NCBI GenBank assembly: GCA_021792355.1
Contig: JAJYUV010000035.1
Coordinates: 1 to 9,631, forward strand
DNA: 9,631 nucleotides
Direction of reading: 5' to 3'
Source: Thermoplasmata archaeon
GTDB lineage: Archaea; Thermoplasmatota; Thermoplasmata; Thermoplasmatales; GCA-001856825
The translations under genes and the position numbers were made by a program. The notes below the pieces were generated by a model. That model had not been told where the DNA came from. It made no database searches and was given only the letters and a program-made list of their open reading frames with translations. This document shows positions 1 to 5,876 of the stretch, piece by piece. How positions within the stretch are numbered: position 1 is the stretch's first letter; the number at the start of each line of letters is the position of its first letter.

Positions 1-1370
1 CTTACTTCCTCTAAGCCAACGGATCTGCAAAAACCCGCGATATCTTGATATTCAACCTCATTACCTTCCAATTGTTCTCCTCTCCAGAGATGGTAGGTGT
101 CTGAGATTTTCTTAATGTCTTTTTCAGTAAGTTCCCTGTGTCTCCTGTCTATCATATTTCCGAGCTTTCTTGCGTCTATGAAAAGTATCTGATTCTTCCT
201 GTCACGGAATTTATTGTTGTGCTTGTCTCTTGAAACAAACCACAGACATGCAGGGATTCCGGTGTTGTAAAACAACTTGTCTGGAAGTGCAACCATGCAG
301 TCTATGAGATCATCTTCAATGATGTTTTTTCTGATCTCTCCTTCATTAGAGGTATTGGAACTCATTGAGCCATTGGCAAGAACAAAACCTGCAATACCGG
401 TGGGAGAAAGATGACTGATGAAATGCTGGACCCATGCAAAGTTTGCATTCCCTGCTGGTGGTACGCCATATTTCCACCTTATGTCATTCTTTAATGAATC
501 CCCACCCCAATCTGAATCGTTAAAGGGCGGATTCGCAAGAACGAAGTTTGCCTTGAGATCTCGGTGGGCATCGTTCAGCAGGCTTCCTTCGCTGTTCCAT
601 TTAACATAATCAGAATCTATACCTCTTATTGCGAGGTTCATTCTGCAGAGCTTCCATGTTGTCTGGTTGGATTCCTGTCCAAAAACGTGTATGTCATCCA
701 GCCTGCCCTGGTGAGTTTCAACAAACTTCTCACTCTGCACGAACATTCCGCCCGAACCACAGCAGGGGTCGAATACTCTACCAGTGAAAGGTTCAATCAT
801 CTCAACGAGCAACTGTACAATGCTTCTTGGGGTGTAGAACTGTCCACCTTTCTTACCTTCAGCATCTGCGAACTGTCCAAGAAAGTATTCATAAACTCTA
901 CCAAGAAGGTCCTTGCTCACTCCTTCTATTGTGTTGAAGCCAATGCCACTTATCCGATCTATGAGTTCTCCAAGCTTCTGCTTATCTAATGCAGGCCTGG
1001 CATAATCTCTTGGCAGCACTCCCTTTAGAGTAGTATTATCACGTTCCAGGGCATCCATGGCCTGATCCACAAGCACCCCTATGGTTGGTTGCTTTGCATT
1101 GCTCTTAAGGTAAGACCACCTGGCTTCAGGTCCAACCCAGAATACGTTCTTTGCCCTGTATTCATCTATGTCCTCAGGATTGGAAAGTCCTTCTGGATCT
1201 TTCTCAATCTCTTTGTAAGTTTCATCAAAAGAATCGGAAATGTATTTGAGAAAAATTAGTCCAAGTACCACATGTTTGTATTCGGCAGCATCCATGTTGC
1301 TTCTGAGTTTGTCTGCTGCTTTCCACAACTCTTTTTCAAAACCAAGATCGCCACCGTTGCCATTTGCCAC
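1..1370 (-). CDS. hsdM: Type I restriction-modification DNA methyltransferase subunit HsdM (partial, C-terminus beyond the left edge)
   Basis: This is the modification subunit of a type I restriction-modification system. It transfers a methyl group from S-adenosylmethionine to adenine in the site chosen by HsdS, and it is also part of the restriction complex with HsdR. I translated 456 uninterrupted codons running off the left edge. The N-terminal helical domain is present (from about residue 14, [20 protein letters not shown]). So are the GQFYTP segment (176-181), the SAM-binding motif [10 protein letters not shown] (201-210) and the catalytic NPPF (280-283). Family members are usually about 500-550 residues, so only the tail is missing. 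I chose the GTG at 1368-1370 because it gives the usual family start ([15 protein letters not shown]). There is no Shine-Dalgarno sequence, and a TATA box about 23 bp upstream suggests a leaderless mRNA. hsdS and hsdR are not visible and may lie further left. No frameshift was seen. Confidence 0.96.
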   Translation of the reverse strand, partial: MANGNGGDLGFEKELWKAADKLRSNMDAAEYKHVVLGLIFLKYISDSFDETYKEIEKDPEGLSNPEDIDEYRAKNVFWVGPEARWSYLKSNAKQPTIGVLVDQAMDALERDNTTLKGVLPRDYARPALDKQKLGELIDRISGIGFNTIEGVSKDLLGRVYEYFLGQFADAEGKKGGQFYTPRSIVQLLVEMIEPFTGRVFDPCCGSGGMFVQSEKFVETHQGRLDDIHVFGQESNQTTWKLCRMNLAIRGIDSDYVKWNSEGSLLNDAHRDLKANFVLANPPFNDSDWGGDSLKNDIRWKYGVPPAGNANFAWVQHFISHLSPTGIAGFVLANGSMSSNTSNEGEIRKNIIEDDLIDCMVALPDKLFYNTGIPACLWFVSRDKHNNKFRDRKNQILFIDARKLGNMIDRRHRELTEKDIKKISDTYHLWRGEQLEGNEVEYQDIAGFCRSVGLEEV

Positions 1371-1389
1371 AAAGAATTCATGAATTGGG

Positions 1390-1414
1390 TTTATATCAAG
1401 GTTTGTTTATTATA
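1390..1414 (-). promoter_or_regulatory. Probable promoter of hsdM (tandem TATA-like boxes)
   Basis: On the minus strand ATATAAA occupies 1396-1390, about 23 bp before the GTG start, which fits a leaderless archaeal transcript. A second AT-rich box (GTATAATAAA, 1414-1405) lies about 40 bp upstream and would give a leader of roughly 14 nt. The region between the 344-aa gene and hsdM (1371-1464) holds nothing else I can recognise. hsdM may therefore be transcribed separately from the gene upstream of it. Confidence 0.5.
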
Positions 1415-1464
1415 CTATTGAGATGCCCCGACAGATCAGAGTAAATCTTTCCCTTTAATCTTAA

Positions 1465-2499
1465 CTATTTTTTCCTTCTGAGGATGTTCTCGCTCCGGAT
1501 CCGGACAGTAGACATGAGTGTCATGGCATCAGTAAGCTTGCTCTCCATCCACTTCCTGTCTTCTGAGGGAATCGGTCCCTTTCCAAGTTCCGCCAGGTCT
1601 TTCAGGACTTCGCTTATGATTGTCCCGATCTTCTCATTGTTCTTTCCCAGATCATTGGCCACATACTCCTGGTTGGATTTCGCAACCTGTTCCATCAGTT
1701 CCATGTTCTTCTTCCTCTCTTCATCCAACCGGGATTGAGTGTAGAAATCATCCGACTCCAGGTACCGGACAAGATCCGGGATATCCTTCCTTAAGTTCTG
1801 GAGGATCACGAACTTGTCCCGGTTCAGGTATCTTTCATTCTCGATCTTTCCCTTCTCGCTGTATATGGCATCCAAGAATTGCTGGATACCGGATATGAAG
1901 TCAGTGACTTTCAGGTATCCCGTATCCCCCCGGAGATTGGCAATGTATTTTTCCAGTCTGTCCCGTTCTGCCTGCTTTTGCGGGATGCCATCCAGCAACT
2001 CCACGAGTTCCCTTTCTTTCTCCTTGTGCGTGACTTTGAGTGCAGCAAGGTCTTTCTGGATTCCTGCCTTTTCAGTGTCCAGCCTGGACATTTCCTGCTT
2101 CAGTTCTTCTATCCGGCTTTCCAGAGTGGTGATCTTGACCACGTCCTTCAGTGCATTTCCCACGTAGTCAAAGTAGAGATCAGCATTCAGGGGATTGCCC
2201 ATCCTCACCAGGATTGCCTTTGTCCTGTCATCATACTCATTATAGAGTGCCTTGACAATGTCCTCCCGCTTGTCATTCTCTGAAAGGCTTTTCACGTAGT
2301 TGTAAAGTTTCCTGAAGTCTGTAATGATGTTGGCAAACCTGAAATCCGGAATAGGATCCTCGGCATGAACTTCGAGAGTCCTGGGTTCCGTGATAAGGTT
2401 TACACACTGGTGAACAAAATCCCCATTCAGTTTGATGTCATGCTTTTCCAGTATTTTCAAGTCTATCGGATCTACTCTTAGGGATACTACCTGTTTCAT
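1465..2499 (-). CDS. Coiled-coil protein of unknown function, 344 aa
   Basis: I do not recognise this family. The first 40 residues begin MKQVVSLRVDPIDLKILEKH, a short strand followed by a helix. This recalls ribbon-helix-helix DNA-binding N-termini, but the resemblance is weak. Residues about 122-190 have a charged heptad-like pattern (LESRIEELKQEMSRLDTEKA) typical of a long coiled coil, and a second helical charged stretch covers about 255-300. There is no signal peptide or membrane segment, so it is probably cytoplasmic. The C-terminus is basic (RRKK). It is the last minus-strand gene before hsdM and is separated from it by 94 bp. Its upstream region is unusually rich in repeats, suggesting tight regulation. 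A structural, DNA-tethering, partition-like or defence-accessory role is possible, but the sequence does not choose between them. The ATG at 2497-2499 has no Shine-Dalgarno sequence and a weak TATA-like box at about -27. Confidence 0.85.
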   Translation of the reverse strand: MKQVVSLRVDPIDLKILEKHDIKLNGDFVHQCVNLITEPRTLEVHAEDPIPDFRFANIITDFRKLYNYVKSLSENDKREDIVKALYNEYDDRTKAILVRMGNPLNADLYFDYVGNALKDVVKITTLESRIEELKQEMSRLDTEKAGIQKDLAALKVTHKEKERELVELLDGIPQKQAERDRLEKYIANLRGDTGYLKVTDFISGIQQFLDAIYSEKGKIENERYLNRDKFVILQNLRKDIPDLVRYLESDDFYTQSRLDEERKKNMELMEQVAKSNQEYVANDLGKNNEKIGTIISEVLKDLAELGKGPIPSEDRKWMESKLTDAMTLMSTVRIRSENILRRKK

Positions 2500-2582
2500 G
2501 TGTGTACATGTTGTAATTGCTTTTAATTGTTCTGTTATCCGGTTTCCAAGAGAGATTACAATTGGAACGATTACAGATTACA
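2500..2582 (-). promoter_or_regulatory. Upstream region of the 344-aa gene with a weak TATA box and three GATTACA repeats
   Basis: On the minus strand AATTAAAA (2528-2521) lies about 22-30 bp before the ATG and could serve as a TATA box for a leaderless mRNA. Further upstream, on the plus strand, GATTACA occurs three times at 2554-2560, 2569-2575 and 2576-2582, two copies being directly adjacent. Clustered short direct repeats just upstream of a promoter suggest an operator. The binding protein is unknown; the 344-aa product itself is one candidate. Confidence 0.4.
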
Positions 2583-2611
2583 CCAAAAAAAGAAGTCTTG
2601 GGAAATTTTCC

Positions 2612-2619
2612 TATAAATA
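2612..2619 (+). promoter_or_regulatory. Strong TATA-like box, possible promoter of a short plus-strand RNA
   Basis: TATAAATA lies in an otherwise gene-free stretch. About 26 bp downstream is the start of a perfect 15-bp palindrome at 2644. No convincing plus-strand open reading frame begins there. The box could drive a small structured RNA, or it could act on the minus strand as a distal promoter of the 344-aa gene, because TATA elements are partly symmetric. Confidence 0.3.
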
Positions 2620-2643
2620 TACCTATACATGCGCACGTTCATG

Positions 2644-2675
2644 GTATAAGAGTTTTGATTTCAAAACTCTTATAC
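2644..2675. repeat. Perfect inverted repeat, 15-bp arms with 2-bp centre
   Basis: The left arm GTATAAGAGTTTTGA (2644-2658) is the exact reverse complement of the right arm TCAAAACTCTTATAC (2661-2675), with TT between them. CATG flanks both sides (2640-2643 and 2675-2678). It shares the core AAGAGTTTT/AAAACTCTT with a second palindrome at 2731-2753. The position upstream of the 344-aa gene suggests an operator; an RNA hairpin is the alternative. Confidence 0.85.
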
Positions 2676-2708
2676 ATGTCTCAAAACCTTTAAACTCCGC
2701 TTTGGCAC

Positions 2709-2764
2709 GAAAAACAGGAAAAACAGAAATAAGAGTTTTAGTGTAAAACTCTTAAAAAAAGAGG
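2709..2764 (-). terminator. Possible T-rich terminator region after the 73-aa gene
   Basis: Read on the minus strand downstream of the stop at 2820, the sequence contains CTCTTTTTTT (2763-2754), then the 10-bp palindrome, then further T-runs to about 2709. Archaeal termination depends mainly on such T-tracts in the non-template strand. The call rests on position and composition only. Confidence 0.4.
2731..2753. repeat. Perfect inverted repeat, 10-bp arms with 3-bp centre
   Basis: AAGAGTTTTA (2731-2740) and TAAAACTCTT (2744-2753) are exact reverse complements around GTG. It repeats the core of the palindrome at 2644-2675, so the two are related sites about 85 bp apart. It lies just downstream of the T-rich end region of the 73-aa gene (minus strand), so it may have a role in termination as well as in protein binding. 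Confidence 0.8.
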
Positions 2765-2819
2765 TTTGGGAGTTTGGATTCCTGATATTGAATTATGGTT
2801 ATGGAGAATGGCAGGAAAC

Positions 2820-3041
2820 TCATTCGTCAGGTCTTATGACGCTGAATCCTTCCACCATCTTTGCGATCTCGGGAAGTTCATCTTCCTCGAAACTGAGGTT
2901 CCTGTAATACATCAACGCTGTCTGGTTGAGGTGTCCCTGTGAATCAACGATCCTATCCCGCATGGCACTGTCAGTAAAATGGACTGTCAGCCAGGATTCC
3001 CAGGTATTCCGGAACCTTGCTTCGGCTTCGGCATTTGTCAT
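2820..3041 (-). CDS. Small hypothetical protein, 73 aa
   Basis: I do not recognise a family. The protein is acidic, begins MTNAEAEARFRNTWESWLTV and ends in IRPDE. It has a probable helical N-terminal half (residues 3-35) and an acidic patch FEEDELPE around residues 51-58. There is no signal peptide, membrane segment or cysteine motif. It stands alone on the minus strand between the palindrome region and the structured region before the putative origin. Codon choice and lack of internal stops support it, but its length keeps this uncertain. The ATG at 3039-3041 has no clear Shine-Dalgarno sequence and no TATA box at the usual distance; a TATA-like GATATATT at 3214-3221 is far upstream. It might be a small regulator of replication or copy number, judged only by its location. 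Confidence 0.6.
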   Translation of the reverse strand: MTNAEAEARFRNTWESWLTVHFTDSAMRDRIVDSQGHLNQTALMYYRNLSFEEDELPEIAKMVEGFSVIRPDE

Positions 3042-3133
3042 ATGTCATATTTCTTCTGAACCGCATTGCCACCATACAGCAATTAGGTTTCAACTAACAT
3101 TTTTCACTCACCCTGATTTTTACAGTGTTACCA

Positions 3134-3192
3134 CCGAAAACCTCCGAAACGGCTCCGAAAAAGTTCGCTATAATAGCGGATTTTCCCGAAAA
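3134..3192 (+). repeat. Helically phased CCGAAA direct repeats
   Basis: CCGAAA occurs at 3134, 3144, 3155 and 3186. The spacings of 10, 11 and 31 bp match whole turns of B-DNA, so all copies face the same side of the helix. A short palindrome (3166-3178) sits between the third and fourth copies. A cooperative protein-binding array is possible; chance in an A-rich stretch cannot be excluded. Confidence 0.5.
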
Positions 3193-3336
3193 AAATCTTT
3201 CAAAAGATCACAAGATATATTGCGCATGTGCGTCGACATGCAGAATGGGATGTCTGAATCCGGATCCCGGTTTTTGTCAAGCTGAAAGGCCAAAGTCAGC
3301 AAAAGAAGGTTGAGTATTTATCATGATCCAGAAGGT

Positions 3337-3401
3337 TCGATTTCAAACAAGAATCTGAAATCGATCAAGACAAACTTCAAAACCACTCTGGAAGACCAGA
3401 G
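3337..3401. repeat. Two adjacent hairpins: 9-bp arms and 6-bp arms
   Basis: TCGATTTCA (3337-3345) pairs exactly with TGAAATCGA (3356-3364) across a 10-nt loop. Just beyond, CTCTGG (3386-3391) pairs with CCAGAG (3396-3401) across AAGA. On the minus strand both lie downstream of a TATA box at 3430-3423, the nearer hairpin starting about 25 bp away, so a small structured minus-strand RNA is possible. On the plus strand no promoter is obvious. Confidence 0.6.
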
Positions 3402-3422
3402 AAGCCACAAAACACTGAATCC

Positions 3423-3430
3423 TTTAAATA
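3423..3430. promoter_or_regulatory. Strong TATA-like box, direction uncertain
   Basis: TTTAAATA reads as a good TATA box on the plus strand; its complement TATTTAAA reads equally well on the minus strand. No gene starts at the right distance on either side (the first plus-strand ATG frame is only 19 codons). If used leftward, a transcript would begin near 3400 and contain the two hairpins at 3386-3401 and 3337-3364. Confidence 0.35.
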
Positions 3431-3713
3431 CCGATTATTATCCAGACTTCGTATAATTCATTTCAGGCCGTTATTTCAAAGGTTCAGAGCATGATTGTCC
3501 GTGTCTTTTCGATCCTTCTCCTAGTTCCGAACTACTCTGAAATGTCCTGAAACTCTGAATTAGCACGTCATTAATCGTGAAGATTTTGATCAGGAAGATA
3601 GGAAAATAAAGGATTTCGGAAGGTTTCGGATTGGTAATTATCATGTGTGATCTAAGATTCCGCTTTTCATAAACCACTCTGAAATCACCGCTGAACCTAC
3701 AGAATTAAGCATT

Positions 3714-3962
3714 GTGAGAAAAACCTCACTTTTCTCACTTGGCAAAGTGAGAAAAAAGTGAGACGCCGCACCTTAGAAAATACTGGTTGGACATGCAAAT
3801 CTCACTTTCTCACGGAAAAATCATATGTAATTATAAGAATAGATCATGATAGATCATTATTTCCTTCATGATATGTGTATATTTCATGTGAGAAAGTGAG
3901 ATTATCATGGTGATATAGTATTTTCTAGGTTTAACCACCTCACTTTTTTCTCACTTTCTCAC
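3714..3962. repeat. Iteron cluster around an AT-rich core: putative replication origin
   Basis: The pentamer CTCAC or its complement GTGAG occurs twelve times here: GTGAG at 3714, 3747, 3758, 3888 and 3896; CTCAC at 3725, 3734, 3801, 3809, 3939, 3950 and 3958. They are mostly paired as CTCAC-TTT(n)-CTCAC. The arrangement is symmetric. A palindrome with 11-bp arms and a GGCA centre lies at 3730-3755. A 16-bp perfect inverted pair (3798-3813 and 3888-3903) encloses 74 bp of AT-rich DNA. Three direct copies finish the array at 3939-3962, 8 bp from the stop codon of the helicase-like gene. The core has two AGATCAT words 10 bp apart (3841 and 3851). Iterons flanking an AT-rich stretch beside a replication gene are typical of plasmid origins. 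Unequal spacer content and inverted orientation argue against CRISPR. Confidence 0.7.
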
Positions 3963-3970
3963 CAAGCAGT

Positions 3971-5875
3971 CTACTCCTCATTTTCCGCGATATCACTAAA
4001 GTTATCCTTGAAGTACTGGTTGCGTTCTTTAATCCGTTCCATGTCCTCATGCCTGATAAGATCCAACGGCAAAACAATGCACCGTGCAGTTTTTCCTAGT
4101 GTGGAAATGTACTTGCTTTCATACAAAATGTCCGGATTCTTCATTTCATTGAGAAAATCTACCATTGTCTTGAATCTGTCAAGCCGGTATTCCCTGATAA
4201 AATCATTATATCCAGGTTCGGTAATTCTCACCTCATTGATTTCCCCATCTTTCCTTGCCTTATACACTGAAAATTTTTGATATGTTGTACCGTCTCTGTC
4301 ATTTCCTTGCAAGCGTGTTGCGACATACACGGCAAACATTTCTAACAGGTCATAACTATTCTTTTCTGTGTCTATTTTCGGATTATCAGGAAACTCCATG
4401 CCATATTTCTTGCAGAGATCGGTAAGCAGTGAATGTGCGTAATCCAATAGCTTTTGGTTTATCTCCTCGTCAGTTTTCACAGATTTGTGGACGTCCTGAA
4501 GAATCTCAGTGATTGTTTTTCCCTCAAGAGTCTCTTTTATGAGGTTGAACATGAATCCTGGTTTCAGCAAATCGGCCAATCTTTCAAATTCCTGTTTGTT
4601 CTGTCGTTCTCGGTGTTTTTCTGTGTAATGCGACATTATGATCCTATCACTGAGTGCCAATGGTACGGTCGGTTCTTCGTTCATTGTGAAGATCGGCATT
4701 CCTACCATGTCCCAGGTGTTCTGGGTCTGTGCTTTGGTTCCTCGTGCCATGAATTTAACTGAGTCCGTTGCACCTTTCAGTTCCTCAGCATGGTGTTCCA
4801 ACCATGCGTTGTTTATGTCGTCCACGAGGAAAGGCAAGCGTGACAATTCGACCTGTTGGCCAAGCGTGAAAATGGTTTTTACGGTATTTAGCGATTCCTT
4901 GCGATCCTTTATTGGCTGATCAAATCCTTTCAATACGAGAAGACTCTGATCTGAGGTTTTGCCACCATGTGTCTTTCCGGCCGATATCCTGTAAGGGAAT
5001 TTTTCTCCGTTTCGCCGGATTTCATAGGAAAATGGAACGAGTAAAGCATATTCTAGACTGAGAAGGAAAGAATCAGGAAACGTTGAAATTGCGTGAATGT
5101 CAATAAGTGTGAGAAGGATCTCCTCCGTTGGTTGTTCTGAGATCCTGTTGACAGTTATTTTGTCATTTTCCACGTCCACAGGTTCATGCACCACTTCATA
5201 TCTGTTCCGTGTTTCTCTGTCGGTCTTGAATTTATAGAGGAATTGTGCAAAAAACTTCGAAGAATTCCTGTCCAATTTCAGTTTATTTGTCATGAGGGAA
5301 AGCATTGTATCGATTGGATCCAGCCGCTTTTCATTGTCAAAATCGTATCGGATTTTCCACTTATCTCCTTGCTTTGTGAGTGCGTGAATCGTGAACGGGG
5401 CAGCAAACATGAAGTGATCCTCCCAGTACACGTTTCCATCGTCATCTTTCTTGAGATATTGGAGATAGAATTTTCCTTCAGTCAGTTTGACCGCAATGTT
5501 TTCGTCTAACAAGAATTCTAATGATTCTGCGTCACTTTTCTCGGAACCGTTGTGTCCTTTATCTCGTTTTTCAGGTTCAGATTTGTTCTTCAGGTTAAGT
5601 ATTTTCTTCCAGAGGTTTCGGTCCACCTGAGTTTTTGAGTAGTGTTTGACGACTTCGAAAGCGGCGGCGACGTACTCGTCTGTCCATTCCTCATGTTCGA
5701 GAATATTGTCCGCAATGGGACCGTCCTCACGGTTGAATCCTATCTTATTTTTAACGCTGGCTTTGTCAGAATCGTCGGACCTCAGTGATTCCAATGCTTC
5801 TCTCAGGTACTGATCAAGTAATTTCTTTGGTTCCTCATTTTCAGGATCCTTCTGCTTCTCGGATTTGTTTGCCAT
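3971..5875 (-). CDS. P-loop ATPase resembling superfamily 3 replicative helicases, probable replication protein
   Basis: This is probably the element's replication initiator or helicase. The first 120 residues are hydrophilic and charged. Residues about 118-280 form a domain I do not recognise. The ATPase core follows: Walker A GKTHGGKT (300-307), Walker B LPFLVDD (347-353), a motif C-like MPIFTMNE with Asn399 (393-400), and a candidate arginine finger in LSDR (R411). This order fits superfamily 3/D5-like or related viral and plasmid helicases. Residues about 535-605 could form a C-terminal winged-helix DNA-binding region. No primase motif is evident. It is the last gene of a five-gene operon, starting 1 nt after the stop of the ParB-methyltransferase gene, with GAGG 9 nt before the ATG. 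Its stop is 8 bp from the CTCAC iteron array, which supports a replication role. Exact family assignment remains inference. Confidence 0.8.
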   Translation of the reverse strand: MANKSEKQKDPENEEPKKLLDQYLREALESLRSDDSDKASVKNKIGFNREDGPIADNILEHEEWTDEYVAAAFEVVKHYSKTQVDRNLWKKILNLKNKSEPEKRDKGHNGSEKSDAESLEFLLDENIAVKLTEGKFYLQYLKKDDDGNVYWEDHFMFAAPFTIHALTKQGDKWKIRYDFDNEKRLDPIDTMLSLMTNKLKLDRNSSKFFAQFLYKFKTDRETRNRYEVVHEPVDVENDKITVNRISEQPTEEILLTLIDIHAISTFPDSFLLSLEYALLVPFSYEIRRNGEKFPYRISAGKTHGGKTSDQSLLVLKGFDQPIKDRKESLNTVKTIFTLGQQVELSRLPFLVDDINNAWLEHHAEELKGATDSVKFMARGTKAQTQNTWDMVGMPIFTMNEEPTVPLALSDRIIMSHYTEKHRERQNKQEFERLADLLKPGFMFNLIKETLEGKTITEILQDVHKSVKTDEEINQKLLDYAHSLLTDLCKKYGMEFPDNPKIDTEKNSYDLLEMFAVYVATRLQGNDRDGTTYQKFSVYKARKDGEINEVRITEPGYNDFIREYRLDRFKTMVDFLNEMKNPDILYESKYISTLGKTARCIVLPLDLIRHEDMERIKERNQYFKDNFSDIAENEE

Positions 5876-5876
5876 C

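Larger units (their letters stand above)
3042..3713. other. Gene-free structured region before the putative origin
   Basis: No convincing coding region is seen here. Open frames at 2926-3285 and 3125-3313 (plus) and 3471-3677 (minus) lack start signals and family features. The stretch instead holds phased CCGAAA repeats (3134-3192), a small palindrome CGCTA-TAA-TAGCG (3166-3178), an inverted repeat GCATGT/ACATGC (3224-3241), two hairpins (3337-3364 and 3386-3401), a good TATA box (3423-3430), and three similar ACTCTGAAAT-type words (3534-3543, 3551-3560, 3676-3685). Such a mix is common in replication-control regions of plasmids, but no function is shown directly. Confidence 0.55.

Noticed and set aside
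418..989. Plus-strand open frames opposite hsdM
   Set aside because: They are antisense shadows. The minus-strand frame carries all HsdM motifs without interruption.
2432..2746. Plus-strand frame of 104 codons over the control region
   Set aside because: It starts inside the 344-aa gene on the other strand and runs through palindromes and A-runs. It has no family features or start signals.
2926..3313. Two plus-strand frames overlapping the 73-aa gene and the CCGAAA repeats
   Set aside because: Residue content is repeat-driven, no start signals are present, and they overlap a more plausible minus-strand gene.
3471..3677. Minus-strand frame of 68 codons
   Set aside because: No promoter or Shine-Dalgarno sequence at a suitable distance, an unusual composition and no recognised features. 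It lies in a structured non-coding stretch.
3714..3962. CRISPR array
   Set aside because: Repeats are very short, occur in both orientations and have unequal gaps without unique spacers. An iteron-type origin explains them better.
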